Source of the DNA: Nemopilema nomurai | Lineage: Eukaryota > Cnidaria > Scyphozoa > Rhizostomeae > Rhizostomatidae | DNA length: 64,000 nucleotides | Direction of reading: 5' to 3' | NCBI GenBank assembly: GCA_003864495.1 | Contig: ML133411.1 | Coordinates: forward strand, 953,237 to 1,017,236 | In this document: positions 21,566 to 32,870 of the stretch, piece by piece | How positions within the stretch are numbered: position 1 is the first letter of the stretch | Layout: every line of letters starts with the position of its first letter | Translations under genes and position numbers: made by a program | Notes under the pieces: model-generated | Seen by the model: only the letters and a program-made list of their open reading frames with translations | What the model was told of the DNA's origin: nothing | The model's database searches: none

Positions 21566-24500
21566 TGATTACTGTTTTAATGCTGTTTGATAGGATACAT
21601 CATTGGATACTGTTTGAATGCCTCGTGAAATTGAAGAATAAATTTAACTGCGCGCGATCCATGCGGTTAATTTTTTTGGAAACGAGGTCATGATTTTGCT
21701 GACTCGGGGAACAAGCCTTTTGACTTTAATTCGCAGACTCTACTCTTCGGGATAGAAGTGTCTGAGGCTGCGCGCAGGCTAACTTTGCAGTGCCCTGGTG
21801 TGGTGTCTGTATGAAACAAATTTATTTAATCCCACTGCAACACTATCCAGAAAAGGGAAGCCTCTTTGAGCACCTACCAGTTCTGTCCTTACACTACTGG
21901 TGGTTTCATTTGCCTATGAAAAAATGGAATGCCCTTATTTATTTTCCTTTCCTTCTTTGATCAGAGGGTATCTAGTGAAAGTTGCTGCAATAAAGTAAAT
22001 TGAAGTGCGAGTTTGACCTTAGCTTTGAAGTGCAAGTTTTATTAATCAAGACTTGTAGAACAAGAAATATAGCAATGTACCTAGATTTTGTTATTTTATC
22101 TCAATTTTCCCAGAATGCTTTTACAAACTTACCTGAACTACTTCAAAATGCAATATTTTCATGAAATTGCTGTTGAAAATATATGAACCAAACTTGGCTG
22201 AATGTCCTATTGAATCAAAGCGCCCATGTAACAGGTGCCCGAGTTTCCCAAGAAATTGATCTCTGTAATCATCCCAAAATGAGAGGACCAGAGGGATCAA
22301 AAACTTCTGCTGGTGTTTGAAAAATGTGCGGGAATTGATGGCAAGGAGCCCCATGTCTTTGAATAGCAGTAGTATCCTGCTCACTATTGCTACAGCCATT
22401 AACATGGCAAAACTAAAGGACACATTTCCAAGAGGATATTTTCCAAATATGTACGGCTGTGATTTCCAAACAAAGCTTGATCTCTCACACTTTGAACAAT
22501 TTTGTTTTACAACCACCAAGCTGCCTTGTGTTGTCATTTCAACGGTAGGTTTCGAATTCTCTCCCTTGCAGTTAAAGCAGAACATCGAAAACAAGTTTAA
22601 CAGCATGGAGTAGCAGACAATAAATTTGGGTTGCTCGAATATTGGTGTATCTGGGTCAACTCTGCAGGTTTAAAAGAAATAATGATTATTTCAGCCAGAA
22701 AGCCATTATAGAGATCCAAATCTCTATGACAACATACATTAGGTAGATTTAATTTATAATTGCCAGGTTTTGAGTCCCAGGCTGAAAATGAAATTTTTCC
22801 ACTTGAGCTTGGGCTAGTCTATCTTAGCCTATGGCTGTCGTTAATTTCTTCAGCTTGCGTTTAACTTTCTTGTTGAGACTGTCTGTGCATTAGGAATAGA
22901 GGATGCTACAGTATTGTGCTTCACTTACTTGACCTTATTAGTGTGGTCTTCATCACTGTCATCACCACTATCTTCATCATCAGTCATATCCTCATCTACC
23001 TGCAGTACAAAATCATCATCATCATCATCACCACCGCTTTTACCATCATCACCTTCAACGTCATCATCATTGTTCTCAAAACCAAGACCGTCCTCAATAT
23101 CATCCATTTCAAAATCATTTTTGAGCCCTTCATCCTGGAGGAAACCTTCAGTCCACTGCTCAGTTCTCCACGGGGTGGCTCTTCATCTGGTCGTTAAATA
23201 CTACACGATGTAAAGGATTAAAATAGTTTAGATATCATAAAATGTACAATGGATATAAAAATTAGGTTCTTCTCTTTATGGATCAAATTAAAAGTCTCTA
23301 TATTGTCAAAATATCAAACTCTTTTTGTAAGATAATATAAAATACTATTGGGATGTCAATAAAAACATTTTAACAGCAACAGAGAGTGATATGATAAAAT
23401 ACTTTTTTGAATGGTCCCTAGACCCCTATCTTTGCTTAAAGCCCAATAATTTTTCCTTTCGCTACGGAAAAAAGTAAATGAAATATTTTCTGCAAATGAT
23501 AGATAATTCTTTTGTTCTGCACATGCTGCATTTTCCGGACAGAGTAACTTCCGTTGCCTGACAAGCTTTGTGTGAAAAGAGATTCGTTTCAACAGGGTCC
23601 TCCAATGGCACATTCTCGCACAACACATCATTGATATTGTTCTCCTCAAATCTTTTGGTGGCAACATGTCTCCTTAACTACGGAAAACAGTGACATAATA
23701 GAGTTACTTTCTTATAATGATGATATGCAAAATTCACAAGAACGACTACATTGCACAAGTATTTTAAATGTAGCGGTAAGATATATAGAAGAATCATCAT
23801 CGTCCTGAAATTTGTCCAACTCGCCTGTCTTTTTGTTCGCAGACTTTGCTTTTTCGGAGAGGCGTTATTCGTAGAATCTCAGGTTGGAATAGAGTCTTTC
23901 AACAGATTCCTAGTGGTATCTTGCGACAAAACAGATCAATCGTAACATGAATCCTCAAAATGAGATGAGCACAATGAGACATATTTCCCAGAGTTTTGAA
24001 ATTTTGGCCGGTGCCACTTCAAATTTCATCCACAGTCTTCAGATAGCAAGATTATTGGGAAATTGATGCATTTGGATCCCTGGTGTGTAGCTTGTATTTT
24101 TACAGCTTAAACCACCCGAAGCCCCTGCTACACAGTAGCGGCCACTGTGTCGAATACCTTTTTAAAGAAGTTGAAGATTGTGCTTCTGCCATGTTGTTCC
24201 GATCTTGGATACGGGTTGTTTGGAAACAATGTGCCCTCACATGCAAATTGCGACCGCGCAGAAAATGGCGCACAAATAAGACGAAAAGATAGCAAACAAA
24301 ATGCTATGTAACTTGAAGGATCTTTCTTTTTTAACACGAAACTTAGCAATTATTCTTATCATACCTTAGCCAACATGACCATACAATAATTCGTTTCAGT
24401 TAATCTGCTCTTTAAAGAGGAAATGAAACCACTTTTTATGCGTTTAATCGATTTCTCCATCCACAATTGTGTACGAAAAATAATTCGCATTATTAGAACT

Positions 24501-24886
24501 ATTTCAGGAAAGAAGACTATTAAAAACAAACTTAAACACCGCTAAACTGACAATAATCTTTCAACAACAAAAAGCAAAGGAGGACTAGACACTAGCAAGC
24601 TGTGACGTAAAGTTATGGACACGAAACTTTTGTAGGAATCAGAATCACTGTCTTCCTCTTCAACTTCCATGTTTTTCCCGGACTTAGTTGGCTGTCCTTG
24701 TTTTGACTCTCTGAATTTCTTTATTTTACATTTTAGATAACTGATTGCCTACAAACAAAGCATAAATGAGAAAAGGGTTATAAAAAGTAATTTATATGGA
24801 AATGAAATGGAATTGAAATTTGGCATATCAGCAAATGTTATTATGCAAAGCGAACTTACATGATTTTGACTTGTTAACATCTTTTT

Positions 24887-25324
24887 CTATCTAATTTTTC
24901 TCAGATTTTGGCGATTCACTCTTCGATTTAATTTTTCAATCTCAAGGTTTTCACCTTGCAATCTTGACAGGCTAAACTCTTGAAATGACACATCTGGAAA
25001 TGAAGTTGCTTCCATGCTGGTTTCAGTAAAGACTGTCTGCCATTTATCAGTTTTAGAAGATGTTGCTTCGTCGAATAATGCTCTGAATAGTTCTATTTGT
25101 GTTCCGCACAGAAGCCACATTGTATTGTATCTCTTACACCCATTGTATTTAAAACAGAATGTGAATTTGAGTTTATGGAATCCAGGGGCTTTGCCAAAGG
25201 GGGTTTGGTAGGTGTGGTATCCCCTACATTGATGATTTTTGCCAGGAAACTTACTGGATACTCTTTCTGTAACTTTTTTGCAACAATTATAACATATTAA
25301 CATTTGTAACAGAAACACATACAA
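24887..25324 (-). CDS. Unidentified Cys-containing frame inside the TTAA element
   Basis: I do not recognise this protein. The 145-codon frame contains CYNCCKK near its start, CRGYHTYQ and FCFKYNGCKRYNTMWLLCG, and ends in a basic helix (LEIEKLNRRVNRQNLRKIR). Its size and cysteine pattern are protein-like, and it lies within the 24416-26426 element on the same strand as the THAP exon. No clear acceptor was found at its start. Confidence 0.35.
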   Translation of the reverse strand: MYVFLLQMLICYNCCKKVTERVSSKFPGKNHQCRGYHTYQTPFGKAPGFHKLKFTFCFKYNGCKRYNTMWLLCGTQIELFRALFDEATSSKTDKWQTVFTETSMEATSFPDVSFQEFSLSRLQGENLEIEKLNRRVNRQNLRKIR

Positions 25325-25826
25325 GCAGCATTTATATGAGAGTAATTATCTTTTGATCACACCCTTGAGTGGGATACGCCCTTTTTTCAGCAAGAACTAA
25401 TCCTTTTGGCTGCGCCCTGGGTGGAATCCATAACATTTGATAAATGTTCTATATGTGTTTGTAAACCTTCAAATTGGAAGAACTCGACTTTGTGTAAGAT
25501 AAAAAATGTTGTTTTTAATTGCAATGCCAACATTTTTAAAAATTTTGTCACAATAAGCATAAATTGTTTGTTATGAAAACTTTTATCACGTTGAGATTTT
25601 GATGAAGCCAATTGTTTTGTTTAAATTGACAAGAAATGGCGACTTGTGTTTACTTTTTATTCTGTACCCAATCTACTAATTTTGAGGGAAAGATTTAAAT
25701 GCGAGCTCCACATTTATATATTGTAGTTGTTGACTTGTCATGTTATGTATCGCATCTTTTGCTTTACTTGCACGTTAATTAAAGGAATATATTGAAAATA
25801 AAGCAGGCAGAAAAATTAAATCTTAC

Positions 25827-26209
25827 CTTTCTTCGTTCCTGTTTAGACTGAGACGTTGAATTTCCTTCATTTCTGGTTGAAGCCACGTATAATGCCAGAA
25901 AAAATCTCGTTGTGAAAACTTTTGTTTGTGAAACGTCGTACCGCTCTAGTAGACTAGCTACGCTCCTTGTATAGCAACCTCATTCAAAATGATCTGGGCA
26001 GAGAACGGGGTTTGAAAGTATCTTTGGTCAAAATTTGGCCTACGCCTTCTAACAAATTTAGTCCACTGCTGGCGTAAAGTAGGGTCTTTTGGAAAGCGAT
26101 GGGTGTTTATACCCTTGGTATAACTGTCGTTACAACAGCTTTTATTGTCTACACTGCCTGCAACACATCGTAGACCACCACGAACCTTGGTTTTGTTACC
26201 TGACTCCAT
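25827..26209 (-). pseudogene. THAP zinc-finger exon, degenerate
   Basis: Minus-strand ATG at 26209 (MESGNKTKVRGGLRCVAGS). The THAP hallmarks are visible: the first Cys in RCVAGS, THRFPKDP, WTKFVRRRRPNFDQ, and, after a one-base frame change, VLCPDHFE followed by an in-frame TGA and GCYTRS. A good donor (GTAAG) follows at 25826. The later exon near 24747-24620 adds a basic and then an acidic tail. It resembles the THAP of copy C (CSSHFEDSCYDRS). The frameshift and stop make it non-functional. Confidence 0.75.
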
Positions 26210-26430
26210 ATATAATCAATAGTTTCAGTACGTAAAAATGGGATATAAAAATTACGAAATAACGCACGTGTCCATAACTTTATGTCACTACATTCAAAAC
26301 GAAACTAGTTAAACAGAAGTCAGTATTGCCCTCTTAGTTTAGCCAGAATTTCTCTAAACACATTGAAATTTTGGATTACAAAGTGATTCAGAATTTCAAG
26401 AAAAAAAAATTGGTTTCATTTCCTCTTTAA

Positions 26431-26699
26431 GGTACACTCCAATCCAATTCAAGCTCCTTGCTCCCCCCCATGAAGTATAGTTGGACGCTCCCCAGATCAC
26501 ATGACCTATTATAATCACGTGACAATTGATATATAATCCTCGGGATATCGTTGATCATGAGATTGTTGTAACCTCGTTCAGTTGAGTGGTATATCGAGAA
26601 TGATTACCAAAATATAGAAATGTGAACAGTGTGTTTTCTCAGCTCTACCATCTCAACCATGTTCTAAAAGCACCTCTCACATCTGGTGGATGACCCGTT
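26431..26699 (+). promoter_or_regulatory. Probable 5' LTR/leader of the Gypsy element
   Basis: The 270 bases before the gag start have a TATA-like GATATATAATCC (26527-26538), a short transcribed-looking stretch, and TGGTGGATGACCCG (26684-26697), which could serve as a tRNA primer-binding site. No second LTR is present to define the ends, and the left side abuts the TTAA element directly. Confidence 0.35.
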
Positions 26700-27075
26700 T
26701 TGTCACGATCACCATTCCGTATGTCGCAAGAAGAAACTCTCGGACTTATCAAGGGTCTGGCAGCTGTTGCTAAAGAGCAAAATGCATCCAACAGGTCCAG
26801 ACCTGACGAACTGAAATCACTTGCCTCTGCCGTAAAAGATTTATCCGACCTTATAAATCTTCAGTCGCAAGCCTCTCCTGGCCATGCTGGTCTTCGCCTG
26901 CCGAACCTTACGCTGCCTGAATATACAGGAATAGACCCCTTTTCACATTCGTTTATGAAAACCAGACTCGGAGTTGAAAACGAAGCTAACGCTGTAAGGA
27001 ACTTCGTGAGACCTGTTATTGTGACCTGGTGACGGTAGAAAATACTGTATTTCTTTGCAAAAAACCTCGATAAAA

Positions 27076-27290
27076 TGGATGAATCCCAATCTTTGTTGTC
27101 TGAAACAAGTCTATGCATTGTCTAGATGATCTTCGGAGTCTCACTGTAAAAGAATTGAAATCTATTATGGCGACATACAGGGAGAAATCGTCGGGATCAA
27201 AGGCTGACCTTATTCTTCGGGCCTATGCGATATTCTCTCACTTGAATCAGCAAGCAGAATCTGCTGTCTCTTCGTCGCGGCTGCTTGTTG
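27076..27290 (+). pseudogene. SAP-domain exon of the ISL2EU-like element
   Basis: Starts MDESQSLLSETS and, after a one-base frame change near 27110, reads LDDLRSLTVKELKSIMATYR, then SGSKADLILRAYAIF. The pattern (L-x-V-x-x-L-K, Gly/Ser-x-K-x-x-L-I-x-R) is a SAP DNA-binding helix pair. It occupies the same place and strand as the SAP exon of the second ISL2EU-like element (57791). Related genes have a YqaJ nuclease downstream; none is visible here. Confidence 0.65.
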
Positions 27291-28329
27291 TCAGATGCAC
27301 ACATGATATCTTGCACATTTGAGAACACGTTGTAGTTAAAGTGCAGCCATTTACCTTGGACTTCTGATCAATACATCCAAGCATTCAGTTTCTTTCAACT
27401 CTACGATTATCTTGTTCTTGGCACCACAAAATTCAGACACATTGTCATTGAAATGATCGAGGAATGACTTAATATAGATAATATACAATAAATATTGCAC
27501 TGTACTAATCATAGTTGTGTCATTTGGCAAATCCCAATTTCATTAATATATATTAAAACTATAATGGATAGGCAAATACCATCTAAACAAACTCAAAAAA
27601 GGATAACCCAAAGTATTAATGCAATGTTACAAAGACTAGCAAATGTTTTAAGGGAAATCTAGTCATTTAGCTACTACAATGCTGCTTTTATATATTTTTC
27701 TAGATCTATGTATTAAACAGTGGTAAATAAAGACATTTCAAGCATTTAAGAAGATATTCTAATAGATGCATATACTATCTAACTGTGGCGAAATTTGTGT
27801 AATATATATCTTTACAAAGTCAAATAACAAGTTATAACATAAGCAACAAAGTTGTAGTCATGGACAAATTTCTTTACATTTTCTAATGTAATACAAACAA
27901 GGAAGAGTTATCATGTAGGCAACAGTGTTGTATCTTAAGAATTATTGTTCAAATTTTTTAATGTAAGACAAACAATAAACAGTTATCATGTGGGCAACAA
28001 TGTTATACTTAGACAATTATTTCTTTACCTTTTGTAATGTCAAACAAATGTGAAAGATGTTACTGTGTAAGCAACAGTGTTACATATATTTATTTGTCAT
28101 ATCTTTTATGTGCAATGTACATACTACAGATTTTGCAAAATTGATATAAAAGGGAGAGCATGTTTATATTTGATTCCTTTTTGAAGACTCTTGCTTTGTT
28201 GCTGTAAAATAGTACTGGATAAAGGAATCAATCTATTTACTAAATCTGGCAGGCTTAACTAGAAATTGAAGAAAGTTAGTTAACATGCAACAAACTGCTA
28301 TACTGGTCAGTCTTTTCAGTTTCTTTCGG

Positions 28330-29080
28330 TGTTAGTTGAGCATGACTACCTTTGAAAGGAGGAATGTTGAGTGTGACACCAGCTGGTAAGATGTCACCAA
28401 TGTTAAAACCGCTGTCTACAAATACATCACCAGGTTCAAGGAGAGAAATGAGTCCAGATTTGCTTGTTATTTCTTTACCAGAGACACATCCAGACTATAG
28501 TTTAGATACAAATATAATTGCCCCAGTAGGAGATATTCCAACAAGGGCCTTCCAGGTGTTGTGATGCTTGTACTCTGACCATGTTTGCGACTGAGCTTTC
28601 ATAGAGGATGGGACTTCAGTATAAATTTCAGTGCAATCAATAATTATGTGTGTGGATGGGTACAGCTGAAATTCTTTTGTCATTAACTTTTGGATTCGTT
28701 CTTGACACGGGAAGGGGAAGAGAGAAAGCAGTTCATAAAACAAGAAATTGGTCCAGGTAGTGAAGATCTTTGAAACATGGTCACTTGAGATGCCAAATCT
28801 ATCTGCGAGATCATACAGTCAACATTCAAATCAGAAAATGGACAGATATCAGATACATTTGAAGAGGAAGGCTTAGAAGAAACAGATGCAGTATGATCTT
28901 TAGGTGCTTTTAGTGTCGTCCGGAAGGTGTTGGTCTTGGGAACAATCAACGAAGGTACAGCATCGGCAACCAACTTCCAGCACAGTGGATTTCGCTTGAT
29001 GTCGGAAAAAGTGTACCTCGCACAAAACAGTGTTTCTCGTTACCAAAAAGCCATCAAAGCCATCGCGTCTTTTAATTAAA
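28330..29080 (-). pseudogene. THAP-DDE transposase of the first ISL2EU-like element
   Basis: On the minus strand a remnant THAP end (NTVLCEVHF, about 29035) leads into VADAVPSLIVPK (28970) and a Ser-rich linker. A helix-turn-helix and DDE part follow: LFYELLSLFPFP, IIIDCTEIYTEVPSS with the first catalytic Asp (28650-28610), QTWSEYKHHNTWKALVGISP (about 28590-28530), IIFVSKL, then after a frameshift LLEPGDVFVDSGFNIG (about 28440-28390). The usual ADRGF has become VDSGF, so the Arg is lost, and the C-terminal Glu region is missing. Not functional. Confidence 0.75.
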
Positions 29081-31921
29081 TTGCATCAATGAGCTTCCTT
29101 TGACTTTTCTGCGGGAACGTAAAAAAGTGTAGGCCCGTAGCCGTAGGTCCTTGTTATAACTGTAAATTATAACACCCGAAGGCTGCGCATTGTCTTCCTA
29201 AGGATGATTTCTTCCTTGATTGATCATTTGAATTTGCCTCGGAGTTATTTTCAGCCATAATAATAGAAACAAAGCTCAGCAATGATAAAGTAAAACCAAC
29301 GATATGCCAAAACCTTCAATGTTTACAGCTTGGGCAACACTCCTTACAGCGTTAGCTTCGTTTTCAATTCCGAGTCTCGCTTCCAAAAACGAATGTGAAA
29401 AGGGTTTATTGAAGATCTTGACCGTTTTCTGGACCAATTCAACCAGGTTCTCAGATCTTCTGGTGCAAATCGAAAGTTTTATTTGACATACCTTAAACAA
29501 CAGTGCCGAAAGGATAGCTGTGTCTTCGACATTCTTTGCAATTATGAGAGCCAACAAATTCGCAATCTCTTGGCCATGTACTACACCATGCACCAACAAC
29601 ACCAGGAAAGCGTCTCCAATTTCGCACACCAGTTTTGTGAAACTCAACATTCCTTGGAGAAACTAATTCCAGGTAGTCACAAGACAGCTGATGGAAATAA
29701 AATCCAGCTGATCCACGCTTTTGCCCTCGAACTACGTGAGGATATTTCGCGGGATCTTTTTGCTAGGGATTTCAATTACCCATCGTTAATGGCCCTGATC
29801 GAAGCTGCCAAGCGCTACGAAACCTAAACGTCTTCAATCACAATTGATGAGCCTTTCTCTACAGCCAGTGCTTTAACCGTTACGCCTGTTTCTGCCTACC
29901 CAGGAAAAGCCCCTGCACGCTGTCAAGAAGCAACACCGAAACCTTCAGGTTTAATTTGCTTTCAATATAATATAATAAATATCCCAGTGCCTTTTGTGAA
30001 CTTTCTAATGGTAGATGTAAGAAAGGGTATATTCACCAATCGCCACATGTGGTCGCTTTAACTGTAAAGCTGTTCGTCATAATAGGACCAAGGCCAATTC
30101 GCATTCTAATTCTGTTGAACCTAAATCTCTACATACGCATATTGCTAAGGTGGAACCATCTGTCGATTATGATACGACTTCTTTATTGAAATCCATTCAC
30201 ACTTTATTGCTTACGAGTAAAGAACATGTTGCACCGCCCAAAGAGGAGGCCGTCCCTCCGACATGGGGTTCGCAAGACAATGTTTATAGCATGCCTGCAA
30301 TAAGTGTAGCTCCTGATAGTGTTACAATTTCTACTTTAGATCTTGCGAACCGTAATATCTTGTGGTGTTCTGTTTCGTCAGCTGGGGTTTCCCTCCCTTT
30401 GCCTCTTGACACTTGCTGCTCAGTGTCTTTAGTTAGCAAAGCGCATGCTGATAAGGTTCTTGAAATACGCCCTGACCTCAAGTTTTTGCGCTTAGAGCAG
30501 CCAGTTAGGGTCTCTGGTGCCAGTCCCTCAGTCTCCCTTAAAGCTGTAGGTATCATGCAAGTTCCCTTGCAATTTGATAATGGGCGTTCTGCGACTTTTT
30601 CTATGCTTGTCGTGCCTAATTTATCTTGGCCGGTTCTTTTTGGTCAAAATCATTTACGCATGACAGATGCTTGTGTCAATTCTCGTGCTCTAACTGTGTA
30701 CTTTGCGGATAAAGGGTTGGAATTCGAAGTCAAGTGTCACGATTCTAATCCTATTCATGCATTTCCCCATATGAATTTTCCTAAATGTAGTTCTACTTCT
30801 ACTGCTAATGTGACATGTTTGTTGACTACCCTCCCAACACAGCCCAGTGCACCTGTTCGTCTCCACAGGGGCTTAAATTTCGTTACTGTTTGCATGTCGC
30901 TGGTGGGTTTCTCCCTGTTTTCGGCTTCGGGCAACCTTTGGCATGAAGGTCATAACATATTGCCGGGGGTTACTACCCTTAGTGGTCCTATCTCCCTTTC
31001 TGGGTTGCCCAGCAAGACAAATTTGTCCCCTTCTGTCATGCCCACCTTTTTGGCTTTCAGCTACTCAAATTGTCGGCCTGGCCGCCCAGTTCCCACTGAT
31101 GTTGGTTCGCAGACAACTTGTTTACTGACGTCGATCTCGCCTGTTTCGGACAGCGCAACAGATATGACTTTAAGTTGCGAGTCTTTGTACTCAACAACGG
31201 TTGTTATTCACTCTACTAAAGAGTCCACTATTTTGCAATTAAATGTCTCGATCGGAAACATTAGGCCTGTATTGAGCACAGATACTAATGCGTTAGCGGA
31301 TGCTGCAGACTTAACTGCTTCGCAGGTTACCAACCAATGGTATTCGTTAGTTTCCGCAACGCATGCCGCCTGCCGTAATATCGATTCTGATAAGATCGTT
31401 AGTGGCGGTTGTGCTATTCATACCTCTAACTTGCAGGAAACGACACAGGATGACCTAGCTTTTGATTCGTCCATTCTTTCGCCGTATTTAGAATCCAACG
31501 AGCGTCATCAGGCTAATTCATTTTCTCCACTTGGAAATAGCAATATCCAGCCGCATTCTGGGGAATATTTTGGCAAACTTTTGCATGCCTTAGAATTTGA
31601 CACGTCTTCGTATGCACATGTGCCGCGTAGCATTTTACCGCAATTCAAGTCCTTGTTGCATGCCTACCAACATGTTTTTCATTTGCCTGACTCACCTCTG
31701 TCTACCATTAAAGGCGTTTATCATCATATTTCTACTGGGGATTCTCCTCCTGCCTATCGCTTTCCTTATCGCAAAAGCCCTGCAGAACTTTCCGCTATTA
31801 AGGATGAAATTGCACGTATGCTTAAGTTGAAAATAATTCGTCCAAGCAACTCTGCTTGTGGGGCACCTTGTATACTTGTCTGTAAGCCTCTAGAAAAGGG
31901 TAAGCCACAACCAGTTTTGGA

Positions 31922-32300
31922 AATTTTGGCACATCTGAACTAGCAAACGAAGAACTAGGGCTAGCAGCTTGAGCATTTTGAGAACCGTGATTGAATTTCA
32001 AAATTTCGTGCCTTAAGTTCAATAACAGATAACTGAATTTCGGAGTTCAAATCTTTACAGTCAACTACTTCTTGTTCCACTTCGTCTTCAGATATTTAGA
32101 GAAAAATTTCTTTATCGATTTCACTCAAGAATATTTCTTTATCTTTCATTTCGTAGGGATTTTTCGACATTGGAAACGGTAGAAACTTCCACTTCCAACA
32201 GTGTCCTTGCTTCGAAAACGTCTTTGTTACATTTGCCCAATATCTTCCTTAAATTCTTCTTAGCCTTAAAACGGGATTTCCTTGAAGGGTAACTTCGGAA
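31922..32300 (-). pseudogene. gag-like fragment of another LTR element
   Basis: The minus strand reads, in shifting frames, EDEVEQEVVDCKDLNSEIQ, NAQAASPSSSFASSDVPKFPKL, words typical of the region before the retrotransposon gag core. It abuts the truncated Gypsy RT at about 31920, so this is a junction between two broken retrotransposons in opposite orientation. Stops interrupt it. Confidence 0.45.
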
Positions 32301-32870
32301 GCAGTGGCGCTTTCACCTTGAGTTGTCATTAAGGGCAACATATACAGGAAATAAACACAACCAAAGAACTTATTCTAACACAGTCAAAATATCATGAATC
32401 CATGAATCTAGATATCAATATGTGGCTCAGTCTTGACCATGTAGACGCTACCTGCAAGGAGTCATAACTAAGACGTAGATAGCTTAATCTACAAATAGCT
32501 ACTTGGCAAGTTAGAATTACTTTATAGGGTCATTCGTTTTGAAGATCGAATTCTATATCAAAGTCAATCATAGGACTATATAATTTTGAATTCGGTTAAG
32601 TATTAACATCAAGGAATCGACCAGAGAAAAGAATTAACACAAGAAATTTGACGAAGTCACCTTGGCTTAAGGTAAATTTTCCTATCAATTTTTTTTCTTG
32701 TTAAATAGCGTTCGCATCCATCAAGAGTTCGGCTAGAGTTTGTAATCAAGAGAGTTCTATCCAACTATCTTGAGTGCAATTGCAACAACAGCAACAAGTA
32801 TGTACAAAGAGTGAGAGAACGAGAGAAATTTCATTTTATTCTTACCTATTTTTTGATCTGCTCTGACGAT
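32301..32870. other. Non-coding, nothing recognised
   Basis: About 570 bases, AT-rich, no supported frame or repeat partner found within the window. Confidence 0.45.

Larger units (their letters stand above)
12305..21781. mobile_element. AcademH-type DNA transposon, near intact
   Basis: The element is 9,477 bp. Its terminal inverted repeats (12305-12379 and 21707-21781) are identical over 75 bp, starting TAGCCTGCGCGCAGCC. It is flanked by an 8-bp direct duplication ACTTTGCA (12297-12304 and 21782-21789). Removing element and one duplication joins the Kolobok-like copy C reading frame without a break (...RALQS | GLGR...), which fixes both ends. Two convergent genes fill it: a RecQ-like helicase (plus) and a DUF6589-type transposase (minus). 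A transposase of this type with a helicase partner is the published definition of AcademH. To my knowledge Academ elements are usually described with 3-4 bp duplications, so 8 bp is noteworthy. Confidence 0.9.
11954..24143 (-). pseudogene. Kolobok-like THAP transposase, copy C, split by AcademH
   Basis: Read on the minus strand. A THAP finger lies at about 24143-23860 (start YCVAGASGG, later LCSSHFEDSCY, one frameshift between). A second exon starts at 23678 after TTCCGTAG. An acidic exon (23186-22929) reads a run of Asp. A zinc-ribbon-like core exon (22661-22133) has CFNC, CSKC and FFKHQQ. A further exon starts at 21913 and reads to the AcademH insertion, continuing in frame at 12304 with LFDIWHVARSI, then IHLYWSSTS and QHVANKHSDHP, ending near 11954. 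Stops and frameshifts show it is dead. Where copy B has GDGRHDSMGHSAKFG this copy has HGRFDSIGHSAKFG, so an Asp is replaced. Copies B and C differ in intron content. I call it Kolobok-like from the THAP finger, the TTAA targets of its relative and the WH/HLYW motifs. Confidence 0.8.
24416..26426. mobile_element. Short TTAA-type element carrying a THAP gene
   Basis: Terminal inverted repeats AGAGGAAATGAAACCA (24416-24431) and its complement (26411-26426) are flanked by TTAA on both sides (24412-24415, 26427-26430). A second inverted pair, GTGACRTAAAGTTATGGACACG, lies inside (24601 and 26290). The element is 2,011 bp and holds a minus-strand THAP exon at the right end and a later small exon (about 24747-24620, MEVEEEDSDSDSYKS). 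A transposase core is absent, so it is a deletion derivative. TTAA targets fit Kolobok and piggyBac; the THAP exon favours Kolobok. Confidence 0.85.
26933..29407. mobile_element. ISL2EU-like DNA transposon in gag (AT duplication)
   Basis: Inverted ends of about 65-75 bp begin at 26933 and end at 29407 (inner core TTTTCACATTCGTTT on both sides). The dinucleotide AT flanks it (26931-26932 and 29408-29409). Excising element plus one AT joins gag as TG-IEDL in frame, confirming the ends. A SAP exon lies on the plus strand near the left end and a THAP-DDE transposase on the minus strand from the right end. About 1 kb between (27330-28320) is AT-rich with no frame I can support. A 2-bp AT target is what I recall for ISL2EU. 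Part of the TIR happens to read as a gag-like peptide on both strands; that is coincidence. Confidence 0.85.
26700..31943 (+). pseudogene. Gypsy-type LTR retrotransposon gag-pol, interrupted and truncated
   Basis: gag begins near 26700 (SPFRMSQEETLGL) and reads to LTLPEYTG at 26930, where an ISL2EU-like element is inserted. It resumes at 29408 with IEDLDRFLDQF and continues to about 29827 (LREDISRDLFARDF). A degenerate Cys-rich segment follows (about 29950-30080). A long frame (30150-31943) holds an aspartic-protease-like region (LDTCCSVSLVS, residues ~87-97) and, after a variable linker, the N-terminal part of a reverse transcriptase (HHISTGDSPPAYRFPYR, then IRPSNSACGAPCILVCK). The RT is cut at about 31920, before its catalytic YxDD, so polymerase, RNase H and integrase are missing. 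Confidence 0.85.

Noticed and set aside
24887..25324. A second ballast-domain gene in the 24416-26426 element
   Set aside because: It has several Cys residues but lacks the C-x-C-x2-C and AYRQF words; left as unidentified.
29276..29650. Inverted duplication of gag on the minus strand
   Set aside because: The gag-like words are the TIR of the ISL2EU-like element read in reverse; outside the TIR the match stops.
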